A DNA stretch of 64,000 nt, taken from contig NZ_LR701597.1 of the NCBI RefSeq assembly GCF_902498805.1, positions 1 through 64,000 of the forward strand, given 5' to 3'. A model generated the notes under the pieces. That model was not told where the DNA came from, did no database searches, and saw only the letters and a program-made list of their open reading frames with translations. Source of the stretch: Imperialibacter sp. EC-SDR9. GTDB lineage: Bacteria; Bacteroidota; Bacteroidia; Cytophagales; Cyclobacteriaceae. A program made the translations under genes and the position numbers. Numbering within the stretch: the first letter of the stretch is position 1; every line of letters starts with the position of its first letter. Positions 1-6,815 of the stretch are shown in pieces.

Positions 1-548
1 CTAAAGTGGCACTGGCTCTTATTGAAAGAACACCTCACAAAAAGTCTAAGAGACAGAGAAGGTTTAAAGCAGGATTTGATCCAGTGTTCAGAGAAAAAGT
101 CCTCAATCTTTAAATGCGTTTGCCCTGGGTAGGTGAGGATAGAGGCAATAATTTTTGGCAACACCAGATAGGAGGTGGCGTTGATGCCCATCACTTCAAG
201 GGCGTCAATTTGTTCCGTGATCCTCATAGTGCCCAGCTCACCGGCAATATTGGAACCAACTTTCCCGGCAAATACAATGGCCATGATGGTAGGGGCCAGT
301 TCGAGGAGAGTCATGTCACGCACTACCATTGATACAATGTAAAGGGGAACAAGCGGACTCACCAGGTTGTAGGCTGTTTGCAGGGTGGTAACAGCCCCCA
401 TAAAAGTGGCAATAATAGCAAATAGGGGAAGGGAGTTATAGCCGATCAGAATGGCCTCATCCACAACCCTCTTGGCGTAAGTCTTAAACGACTCCATGCG
501 GGTAAACTGCTGCCCCAAAAAGATCATGAATTTGCCTATGCTTTCCAT
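1..548 (-). CDS. MlaE-type ABC transporter permease, truncated or rearranged
   Basis: Inner-membrane permease of the MlaE (DUF140) family, which with an MlaF-like ATPase and an MCE protein moves phospholipids between the envelope membranes. Translation from ATG 548 gives family hallmarks: hydrophobic segments, the stretch TLQTAYNLVSPLVPLY, and the signature ELAPTIMAIVFAGKVGSNIA followed by ELGTMRITEQIDALEVMGIN. Resemblance is lost after SILTYP, near position 126; the frame stays open to position 1 but reads a polar, non-membrane sequence. Neither of the other two minus frames resumes a MlaE-like sequence. The family is normally about 245-260 residues, so roughly 100 residues including the last membrane helices are missing. 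ATG 548 is the only ATG after an in-frame stop. The family call is firm; the truncation needs checking against the sequence left of the window. Confidence 0.8.
   Translation of the reverse strand, partial: MESIGKFMIFLGQQFTRMESFKTYAKRVVDEAILIGYNSLPLFAIIATFMGAVTTLQTAYNLVSPLVPLYIVSMVVRDMTLLELAPTIMAIVFAGKVGSNIAGELGTMRITEQIDALEVMGINATSYLVLPKIIASILTYPGQTHLKIEDFFSEHWIKSCFKPSLSLRLFVRCSFNKSQCHF
3..113 (+). CDS. C-terminal fragment of an unrecognised protein (5' end outside window)
   Basis: The plus strand is open from the window edge to TAA at 111-113 and encodes 36 residues, rich in Lys and Arg and ending FREKVLNL. I do not recognise the family. It faces the broken MlaE frame and stops about 12 bp before the MlaE-like sequence begins, which is what an inserted element or a rearrangement joint would look like. 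A short random open frame cannot be excluded. Confidence 0.25.
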   Translation, partial: KVALALIERTPHKKSKRQRRFKAGFDPVFREKVLNL

Positions 549-725
549 TTGCTCAAATTTGTTCCAAGAAAAAACATCCCCACCGTTAAAGAAAGTTTCG
601 GACAGGAAAAAAGAAGATTAAACTAACTTTCGGGGATATTGGTTACCCTTCGGGTAGCGCAATTCCACAATTTTAAATAGAATCTGGCACTTAGTTGCTT
701 GAAAGTCAGGTTAAACGATAGTAAA

Positions 726-1433
726 ATGAATAAATTAATTGTTGTCACCGGGGGTACGAAAGGCATAGGCAGGGGTATTGTTGAGGCGTTTGTTCAGCAT
801 GGGTTTGATGTAGTCACCTGTGCAAGGTCAGAAGACCAGCTTGCGTCGTTGAAAACGGCGGTAGGCGAGATGGCGCCTAAAGCTGTAGTGCACACTTTTA
901 AAGCAGACCTAAGCAAAAGAGCTGAAGTTGATGCCTTTCTACAATTTGTTAAAAAAACAGGCAGGCCAGTAGACGTGCTCGTCAACAACACGGGTGTGTT
1001 TATCCCCGGGCAGGTGCATACTGAAGAGGAGGGCGCATTGGAAACAATGATTGATACCAATTTGTACAGTGCCTATCATCTTTCGAGAGGAATTATTCCC
1101 GGAATGAAAGAGGCTGGCAAAGGCCATATCTTCAATATTTGTTCGATTGCCAGCATTGTTGCTTATGCCAATGGGGGCAGTTATGCCATCAGTAAGTTTG
1201 CCATGTACGGCATGAGCAAGGTGCTGCGGGAAGAAATGAAGCCTTTTGGGATCAGGGTGAGCTCAGTGCTGCCCGGAGCGACTTTCACCGCCAGCTGGGA
1301 AAAAGCCAACATACCTGAAGAACGTTTTATTCCGTTAGAAGACGTAGCTACTATGGTTTGGGCAGCGTATAGTCTGTCACCCAGATCCGTGGTGGAGGAT
1401 ATTTTGATAAGACCTCAGCTGGGAGATATTTAA
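726..1433 (+). CDS. SDR-family NAD(P)-dependent oxidoreductase
   Basis: Classical short-chain dehydrogenase/reductase of 235 residues, cytosolic, with a Rossmann fold. Residues 8-15 read TGGTKGIG, the dinucleotide-binding TGxxxGxG motif. NNTG at about 87-90 replaces the usual NNAG. Ser140, Tyr153 and Lys157 (in YAISK) form the catalytic set. The substrate cannot be read from the sequence; length and motifs fit 3-oxoacyl-ACP-reductase-like or sugar/sterol-type SDRs. ATG 726 is chosen over an in-frame TTG at 699 because MNKLIVVTGG places the first beta strand right at the N-terminus, as is usual. The gene stands alone, divergent from the MlaE fragment and followed by a cluster of REP-like repeats. 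Confidence 0.85.
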   Translation: MNKLIVVTGGTKGIGRGIVEAFVQHGFDVVTCARSEDQLASLKTAVGEMAPKAVVHTFKADLSKRAEVDAFLQFVKKTGRPVDVLVNNTGVFIPGQVHTEEEGALETMIDTNLYSAYHLSRGIIPGMKEAGKGHIFNICSIASIVAYANGGSYAISKFAMYGMSKVLREEMKPFGIRVSSVLPGATFTASWEKANIPEERFIPLEDVATMVWAAYSLSPRSVVEDILIRPQLGDI

Positions 1434-1456
1434 GGCTTTTTCAGGATGGGGTTATA

Positions 1457-1502
1457 GGTGTCGGCACGGCACCTAGCCACAATGCAAGAGCCGTCAGACA
1501 CC
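1457..1502 (-). repeat. REP-like palindromic element, copy 1 (inverted orientation)
   Basis: A 46-bp unit starting GGTGTCGGCACGGC and ending GCCGTCAGACACC. Read on the minus strand it matches copies 2 and 3: it begins GGTGTCTGACGGC and ends GTGCCGACACC. The ends are inverted repeats, so the unit can fold as an imperfect hairpin. Confidence 0.7.
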
Positions 1503-1547
1503 GGTTGTTTTTCGGAGCGCTCTTTCCCAATCTCCACACGCACACAG

Positions 1548-1594
1548 GGCGTCTGACAGCCCCATCGCTTAAGCCCGCTAGCCGTACCGACGCC
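1548..1594 (+). repeat. REP-like palindromic element, copy 2
   Basis: A 47-bp unit starting GGCGTCTGACAGCCCC and ending GCTAGCCGTACCGACGCC. The outer six bases GGCGTC/GACGCC pair perfectly and the inner stem is imperfect. It is nearly identical to copy 3 and inverted relative to copy 1. Confidence 0.75.
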
Positions 1595-1658
1595 TTGCTT
1601 CAGTCTCCCGTCTTCGAACTTCCTTCAAACCCTTCCTGCTCTCCTTCAAGCACTCCCC

Positions 1659-1705
1659 GGCGTCTGACAGCCCCGACGCTACTGGCCGCTAGCTGTACCG
1701 ACGCC
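1659..1705 (+). repeat. REP-like palindromic element, copy 3
   Basis: A 47-bp unit with the same ends as copy 2 (GGCGTCTGACAGCCCC ... GTACCGACGCC), differing mainly in the loop. The DNA between copies is pyrimidine-rich and shows no gene. The open frame across 1505-1792 is a by-product of these repeats. Confidence 0.75.
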
Positions 1706-1789
1706 TCTCCCGACTCCGGTCTTCCGTCTTCAAACCTCCCGGGCCACTCTTTCCTCGTCCACTTCCAAACACTTAAACACTTTATTAGT

Positions 1790-1797
1790 TAACTTTG
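1790..1797 (+). promoter_or_regulatory. Candidate -7 box (TAACTTTG) for ispG
   Basis: TAACTTTG matches the Bacteroidota -7 consensus TAnnTTTG and lies 24 bp before the ispG start codon, immediately after the repeat cluster. No TTG -33 box is visible at 17-21 bp, so the assignment is tentative. Confidence 0.35.
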
Positions 1798-1821
1798 CGG
1801 AATCTATTATACCATTAGTTT

Positions 1822-3816
1822 ATGCACACTGCGGACGCAGCCCTTCTGTCTAAAATCAACTTCTGCAACAGTCTCACTTCTTATTCGAGACGGAAAACCA
1901 TTGAGGTAACCATTGGAGATACCCCCATGGGCGCCCATCACCCGATCAGGGTGCAGTCGATGACTACTATCGATACCATGGATACAATGGGGTCGGTTGA
2001 GCAGTCTATCAGAATGATTGAGGCAGGATGTGAATACGTCCGCATCACGGCTCCCAGCGTGAAGGAAGCTCAGAACCTGGAGGCCATCAAAAAAGAGCTA
2101 GTCAAAAGAGGGTATAACACACCGTTGGTAGCTGATATTCACTTTACCCCCAATGCAGCTGAGCTTGCCGCAAGAATCGTGGAAAAGGTGAGGGTGAATC
2201 CAGGCAACTATGCCGATAAAAAGAAATTTGAGGTTTTTGAGTACACTGATGATGCCTACCAGCAGGAATTAGAACGCATCAGGGAGAAGTTTATTCCGCT
2301 GGTAAAGATCTGCAAGGAGTATGGCACTGCCATGCGCATTGGCACCAATCATGGTTCACTTTCCGATCGCATCATGAGCCGCTATGGCGACACGCCGCTC
2401 GGCATGGTGGAGTCGGCCCTGGAGTTTCTGCGGATTGCTGAAGAGCTGAACTACTACAACATTGTGCTGTCCATGAAGTCGAGCAATACACAGGTGATGG
2501 TGCAAGCCTACCGCCTTTTGGTGAAGATGCTGGACGACGAGGGATTCAAGCCCTATCCGCTACATTTGGGTGTGACTGAGGCTGGTGAGGCCGAGGATGG
2601 TAGAATCAAATCGGCTGTGGGCATCGGCACATTGCTGGAGGACGGTTTGGGTGATACAGTCAGGGTTTCGTTAACCGAAGAGCCGGAGCTGGAGCTGCCA
2701 GTGGCGAGCGCTTTGGTTGAAAGATATGATCACCGGGCTGGGCACAAGACCATTGTTCCGGTTGAAAATCCGCCTTACAGCCCCTTTGAATACACGAAAC
2801 GCCATTCTCAGGAAGTCTCCAATATTGGCGGCGACAACGTGCCAAGGGTAATTACGGACATCAGCAGACTGCAAAACCCGGAGTATCCTGACTTAAAGGT
2901 AGCAGGTCATTTCTACCTACCCGAGCCCGACAAATGGAGAATGAACGACTACGGCACTGACTATGTCTATTCAGGAAGTACGCCAGTGCCGTTTATGTTG
3001 CCCAATGGCCTGAGAGAGATCATGGACTACGCCGTTTGGGTCAATCATACCGATCAGAAAAACACTTATCCGCTGATTGATATCAGCGATTTAAACATTG
3101 CCAAATTACACCCAGAGCTCAATTTTGTTCAGGTCTCGGATGAGGAAGCTCTTGATATCGACTGGAAAACGCTGGCCGCTAGAAAGGACATTGTACTCAT
3201 TATCAAGACAAATAATGCACATGCCTACCCGGCTCTGCGTCGGATGTTCTTTGTGCTGGAAGACGCAGCAGTGAAGCTGCCAGTCATCATCAGGAGAGAT
3301 TTTGAGCCCATTTCTAACGACAAGCTGATGCTATTTGCCTCCACCGATGTGGGTGGGCTGCTTATCGATGGCTACGGCGACGGCATTATGTTGGGTTGGG
3401 CCAATCAAATGTTGGAAGGGAACGACGCTGTCAAGCCGCAGATTAAGTTGTACAACGACACCTCATTCGGCATTTTGCAGGCGGCTCGCACCAGAATGTC
3501 GAAGACGGAATACATTTCATGCCCTTCTTGTGGCAGAACGCTGTTTGACCTACAGGAAACCACCGCCATGATTCGCAAGCGCACCGATCACTTAAAAGGC
3601 GTGAAGATTGGTATCATGGGCTGCATTGTCAATGGCCCGGGTGAAATGGCCGATGCCGATTATGGCTATGTGGGCTCAGGTAAAGGTAAAATCACCCTGT
3701 ATAAAGGCAAGGAGGTAGTGAAAAGGTCAGTCGCCTCAGCAAAGGCAGTTGACGAATTAATAGAAATCATCAGGGAAGACGGTAGATGGACGGAACCCGA
3801 AAAAGTGGAGGCATAA
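1822..3816 (+). CDS. ispG: 4-hydroxy-3-methylbut-2-enyl-diphosphate synthase (long form)
   Basis: IspG/GcpE catalyses the reductive ring opening of methylerythritol cyclodiphosphate to HMBPP in the MEP isoprenoid pathway, in the cytosol, with a 4Fe-4S cluster. At 664 residues this is the long three-domain form known from Bacteroidota, chlamydiae and plants, not the form of about 370 residues in E. coli. Residues about 20-290 form the TIM barrel (PIRVQSMTTIDTMDT; NHGSLSDRIMSRYGDTPLGMVES). About 300-540 is the extra middle domain. The C-terminal domain carries the cluster ligands Cys567, Cys570 (CPSCG) and Cys601 (GCIVNGPGE, with Glu608 as the usual acidic ligand). ATG 1822 gives a normal N-terminus. 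It heads an operon with the three genes downstream. Confidence 0.97.
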   Translation: MHTADAALLSKINFCNSLTSYSRRKTIEVTIGDTPMGAHHPIRVQSMTTIDTMDTMGSVEQSIRMIEAGCEYVRITAPSVKEAQNLEAIKKELVKRGYNTPLVADIHFTPNAAELAARIVEKVRVNPGNYADKKKFEVFEYTDDAYQQELERIREKFIPLVKICKEYGTAMRIGTNHGSLSDRIMSRYGDTPLGMVESALEFLRIAEELNYYNIVLSMKSSNTQVMVQAYRLLVKMLDDEGFKPYPLHLGVTEAGEAEDGRIKSAVGIGTLLEDGLGDTVRVSLTEEPELELPVASALVERYDHRAGHKTIVPVENPPYSPFEYTKRHSQEVSNIGGDNVPRVITDISRLQNPEYPDLKVAGHFYLPEPDKWRMNDYGTDYVYSGSTPVPFMLPNGLREIMDYAVWVNHTDQKNTYPLIDISDLNIAKLHPELNFVQVSDEEALDIDWKTLAARKDIVLIIKTNNAHAYPALRRMFFVLEDAAVKLPVIIRRDFEPISNDKLMLFASTDVGGLLIDGYGDGIMLGWANQMLEGNDAVKPQIKLYNDTSFGILQAARTRMSKTEYISCPSCGRTLFDLQETTAMIRKRTDHLKGVKIGIMGCIVNGPGEMADADYGYVGSGKGKITLYKGKEVVKRSVASAKAVDELIEIIREDGRWTEPEKVEA

Positions 3817-3821
3817 CCAGT

Positions 3822-4022
3822 ATGGCAAATTCAGAGAATCAGGAAAAGAAAGAAAGCACCAACTACTTCGACTTTAGCGAAGTGTTTAAATACTACTTCC
3901 GTAAAAAGGATCCCAATAACAAGCCAAACTTCAACCTAAGGATGATGCATGGGATCAACAAAATTTCGATCCTTTTGTTTTTGATGGCGCTAATTATCTG
4001 GACCATTCGCCGCTTGATGTAA
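3822..4022 (+). CDS. Small single-pass membrane protein, conserved in Bacteroidota
   Basis: A 66-residue protein: a polar N-terminal half with many Lys, Glu and Asn, the motif FDFSEVFKYYFRKKDPNNKP, then one membrane segment (ISILLFLMALIIWTI) and a short basic tail. The pattern resembles a small uncharacterised Bacteroidota family (possibly DUF6728). ATG 3822 lies five bases after the ispG stop and is preferred over an in-frame start inside ispG. Its stop overlaps the next start (TAATG), so it is translationally coupled. The function is unknown. The orientation is probably cytosolic N-terminus with basic residues on both sides of the helix. Confidence 0.75.
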   Translation: MANSENQEKKESTNYFDFSEVFKYYFRKKDPNNKPNFNLRMMHGINKISILLFLMALIIWTIRRLM

Positions 4023-4378
4023 TGAATATAGAAGAGTACAGAGACTATTGTATTCGCAAACCGGGCGTCACCGAGGGCTTTCCTTTTGATAGCAATACGC
4101 TCGTGTTTAAAGTAATGGGCAAGATGTTTGCCCTCGCCGATGTGGAACTTTTCAGAAGTATCAATCTCAAATGCGATCCCGACAGGGCCATTCAGCTAAG
4201 AGAAAGTTACGAAGGAATTAAGCCCGGCTACCATATGAATAAGCAGCACTGGAACACCGTGGACACCGATGGGTCGGTAGGAGACAAACTCTTGTACGAA
4301 TTGATCGATCACTCCTATACGTTGATTGTTGACAGCCTGCCAAAGAAATTGAAGGAGGAGCTTGCCAACTATGAGTAA
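4022..4378 (+). CDS. MmcQ/YjbR family protein
   Basis: A 118-residue cytosolic protein of the MmcQ/YjbR family, which has a CyaY-like double-wing fold proposed to bind DNA. The family pattern is clear: YCIRKPGVTEGFPFD near the N-terminus, LVFKVMGKMFALAD for the first strands, a central KPGYHMNKQHWNTV motif and a C-terminal helix with the family-type pattern ELIDHSYTLIVDSLPKK. Its start overlaps the previous stop by one base. Its stop lies inside the signal-peptide codons of the next gene, so the three genes are probably translated together. The biological role is undefined. Confidence 0.88.
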   Translation: MNIEEYRDYCIRKPGVTEGFPFDSNTLVFKVMGKMFALADVELFRSINLKCDPDRAIQLRESYEGIKPGYHMNKQHWNTVDTDGSVGDKLLYELIDHSYTLIVDSLPKKLKEELANYE

Positions 4379-5081
4379 ATCGAAATACACTTTTCTAGCC
4401 ATTTTCCTACTTTCGTATATAGCACTTTTGGGGTGCAACGAGGAAAATAAACAAAATACTGAAAGTATGGATCAGGTCGGCAATTTGAAGTTTTTGGCGC
4501 TTGGTGATTCCTACACCATAGGTGAAAGCGTTGCTGAGAGCGAGAGGTGGCCTGTTCAGCTGGCTGTAGCACTGAGCCAAAGTGGTGTCTCCGTGGCACC
4601 TCCGGAAATTATCGCCACAACAGGCTGGACTACCGATGAGCTGCAAAAAGGTATTGAAAATGCCTCCCCGACGCCCCCATATGACCTTGTGTCGCTGCTG
4701 ATTGGCGTGAATAACCAATACAGAGGTCGCTCGCTCGATGAATACAAGACACAATTTGAAGCGCTTTTGGTACAAGCAATCCACTTCGCAGGAGGAAAGG
4801 CCGAAAAGGTGTTCGTTGTTAGTATTCCGGATTATGGAGTCACTCCTTTCGCTGCTGACCGAAACCCGGAAAAGATAGGGAAGGAGATAGATGCCTTTAA
4901 TAAAGCAGCTGAGGCTATTTCCAAAAAGTTTGGCGTGGCATTTGTGAACATCACTCCGGGGTCGAAAGAAGCAGCCAACGACCCTGAATTGGTGGCAAGC
5001 GATGGTTTGCATCCTTCAGGAAAGATGTATACTCAATGGGTATCCGAAATCTTCCCCATAGTTGAAGAGATGATCAAATAG
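4371..5081 (+). CDS. SGNH/GDSL hydrolase lipoprotein
   Basis: An esterase/lipase-type hydrolase of 236 residues, exported and lipid-anchored. ATG 4371 gives a signal peptide with lipobox LLGC near residue 20. SGNH blocks are visible: LALGDSYTIGES (nucleophile Ser of GDSY), a Gly in ATTGWTT, LLIGVNNQYRG (block III Asn) and SDGLHPSG (catalytic Asp and His). The catalytic set is complete. The natural ester substrate is unknown. The start overlaps the end of the MmcQ gene by 8 bp. No terminator hairpin with a T-run follows, but a palindrome lies at 5116-5141. Confidence 0.9.
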   Translation: MSKSKYTFLAIFLLSYIALLGCNEENKQNTESMDQVGNLKFLALGDSYTIGESVAESERWPVQLAVALSQSGVSVAPPEIIATTGWTTDELQKGIENASPTPPYDLVSLLIGVNNQYRGRSLDEYKTQFEALLVQAIHFAGGKAEKVFVVSIPDYGVTPFAADRNPEKIGKEIDAFNKAAEAISKKFGVAFVNITPGSKEAANDPELVASDGLHPSGKMYTQWVSEIFPIVEEMIK

Positions 5082-5115
5082 AAAGAACCTTTTTCGCCTC
5101 CAATAATATTTTTAT

Positions 5116-5141
5116 ATTTGGCGTTTACTAGTAAACCAAAT
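5116..5141. promoter_or_regulatory. Palindrome, candidate operator
   Basis: A perfect 14-bp palindrome GTTTACTAGTAAAC (5123-5136) sits inside a longer imperfect one (ATTTGGC...CCAAAT). It directly follows TATATTTG (5113-5120), a match to the TAnnTTTG -7 box. A protein bound here would cover the transcription start of the gene at 5206. It lacks a T-run, so it is not a typical terminator. Confidence 0.4.
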
Positions 5142-5205
5142 ATCGCCGGCTAGCTTTTTATAATACAATTTTCAGTCTGACTGACTATCAACCCATCGGC
5201 ATTTA

Positions 5206-5904
5206 ATGAGATATCGCTCTGGCCTTTATTTTTTAATTGTAGTTATAACAATTGCCGGACTGATCTCCTGTAAAAGCAATCAAATTTGCCCTGCTTTTCA
5301 AAGTACCTTTATCCTTGACGACTCCTTGCGGATGCTTGCGTTCTCTCCATTTGGGCCTGATTCTATGCCTAAATATGGGCCCTGGGTGAAGAAGAATAAG
5401 AATGGTATTATCACCCGTGATCCCTATCTCGTTAAGAATTATAACCTGAAGACGGTGAAAATGGAGAACCAGTTCGTTCCTATTTCTGCTGATTCGGTTA
5501 CGTTCGATGAAGATTTGTACCAGGATGAAATGGCCGCTGCAGATTCACTGGCACCTGCGTCAACCGACTCATCAGGTGTAGACAAGCCTGCGACAGCGCC
5601 TCCAACAAAGCCTGCACCGAAGAAGTATATCAGAAACTACGACCCGAAAGACCAGTTTAACGAAGAGCAAATATTCTACAACAAGCTGTTTGGCGAGGTG
5701 TTCGTGGCTCCCAAGGAGGTGCCAGCGGCAGAAGATTCTCTTCAGACTGATGGCGCAGCTACCCCGCAACTGGATTCCCTGGGCTATGAATCTCCTGTAG
5801 AAAAGAAAGGGCTTTTCCGAAAAAGGAACAAAAAGCCAAAGGACGAAGCTTTGGAGCCTGAGCTACCTCTGGACGCAGCCGATACCACTGGCACAGGATT
5901 TTAA
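5206..5904 (+). CDS. Conserved hypothetical lipoprotein
   Basis: A 232-residue exported lipoprotein; the signal peptide ends in lipobox GLISC near residue 22. After the anchor comes a short conserved-looking block (ICPAFQSTFILDDSLRMLAFSPF), then a long low-complexity region rich in Ala, Pro, Asp and Ser (about 100-145), a block RNYDPKDQFNEEQIFYNKLFG and a basic KKGLFRKRNKKPKDE near the C-terminus. The composition suggests a disordered periplasmic or surface protein. I do not recognise a domain. It is transcribed alone, probably from the TATATTTG box at 5113-5120. Confidence 0.75.
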   Translation: MRYRSGLYFLIVVITIAGLISCKSNQICPAFQSTFILDDSLRMLAFSPFGPDSMPKYGPWVKKNKNGIITRDPYLVKNYNLKTVKMENQFVPISADSVTFDEDLYQDEMAAADSLAPASTDSSGVDKPATAPPTKPAPKKYIRNYDPKDQFNEEQIFYNKLFGEVFVAPKEVPAAEDSLQTDGAATPQLDSLGYESPVEKKGLFRKRNKKPKDEALEPELPLDAADTTGTGF

Positions 5905-6000
5905 TTTCCCCAAACTCTTTTTCATTGCCTGGTGTTGTAAAGTTCTGGTGAAGTACTTTACCATTATTCTATCAATTAAGTAGATTAATAAACATCAATT

Positions 6001-6639
6001 ATGGCAACACTAAGACTTGGCGATATAGCGCCGGATTTCAAAGCAGAAACGACAGAAGGGCCTATCAGCTTTCACGAATGGCTGGGCAATGGCTGGGGTA
6101 TATTGTTCTCACACCCTGCCGATTTTACGCCGGTTTGTACTACCGAACTGGGAACAACAGCCAAGCTCAAAGGCGAATTTGAAAAGCGGAATGTGAAAGT
6201 GGTGGCGCTCAGTGTTGACCCACTGGATAGCCACAATAGCTGGATCAAGGATATCAACGAGACTCAAAATACGAATGTGAACTTTCCCATTATCGCTGAC
6301 GGCGACAGGAAAGTGGCTGAGTTGTACGACATGATTCACCCCAATGCGAACGAGAAGCTTACAGTAAGGTCTGTGTTTATTATTGGCCCCGATAAGAAGG
6401 TGAAGCTGATGATTACTTATCCGGCCTCTACCGGCAGAAACTTCAACGAGCTATTGAGAGTGATCGACAGCCTGCAGTTAACAGCTAACTATTCGGTAGC
6501 CACTCCGGCTAACTGGGAAAATGGCCAGGAAGTGGTGATCGCACCGGCTATCAGCGATGAAGATGCAGACAAGAAGTTCCCCAAAGGATATAAGAAGGTA
6601 AAGCCGTACCTGAGGCTTACTCCCCAGCCTAATTTGTAG
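6001..6639 (+). CDS. 1-Cys peroxiredoxin (Prx6 type)
   Basis: A cytosolic thiol peroxidase of 212 residues that reduces hydrogen peroxide and organic hydroperoxides. The active-site motif PADFTPVCTTE contains the peroxidatic Cys46 in the PVCTTE context typical of the Prx6 subfamily. No partner Cys is apparent. The C-terminal extension (ANWENGQEVVIAPAISDEDA ... LRLTPQP) is also Prx6-like. It is a single gene. A 7-bp inverted repeat GTAAAGT/ACTTTAC (5937-5943 and 5955-5961) lies upstream and could be regulatory. A clear terminator follows at 6667-6706. Confidence 0.94.
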   Translation: MATLRLGDIAPDFKAETTEGPISFHEWLGNGWGILFSHPADFTPVCTTELGTTAKLKGEFEKRNVKVVALSVDPLDSHNSWIKDINETQNTNVNFPIIADGDRKVAELYDMIHPNANEKLTVRSVFIIGPDKKVKLMITYPASTGRNFNELLRVIDSLQLTANYSVATPANWENGQEVVIAPAISDEDADKKFPKGYKKVKPYLRLTPQPNL

Positions 6640-6666
6640 GTAGAAGGGGTTAATTTCACCTCGTTA

Positions 6667-6706
6667 GAAAGACCACGGAGGTACTCACCCTGTGGTCTTT
6701 CTTTTT
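6667..6706 (+). terminator. Rho-independent terminator after peroxiredoxin
   Basis: Perfect 10-bp stem GAAAGACCAC / GTGGTCTTTC with a 15-base loop, followed by TTTTT. Confidence 0.85.
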
Positions 6707-6774
6707 GTGACCAACCTGAAAGTTCTGCCACTACTCCGGCTATTTCACCACCCGATTAATTTTCCAAACCTTCC

Positions 6775-6782
6775 TAACTTTG
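6775..6782 (+). promoter_or_regulatory. Candidate -7 box (TAACTTTG) for the PIG-L operon
   Basis: An exact TAnnTTTG match 33 bp before ATG 6816. No TTG is visible at the expected -33 distance. Confidence 0.35.
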
Positions 6783-6815
6783 AGGCGTTTAAGTTGCAAG
6801 TTAAACCACCTGTCT

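Noticed and set aside
1505-1792. 95-residue plus-strand open frame
   Set aside because: It runs across two REP-like copies and pyrimidine-rich spacers, with a composition unlike a protein. Treated as a by-product of the repeats.
4407-5012. 201-residue frame antisense to the SGNH hydrolase
   Set aside because: Complement of a gene with all catalytic motifs intact; the antisense product resembles nothing.
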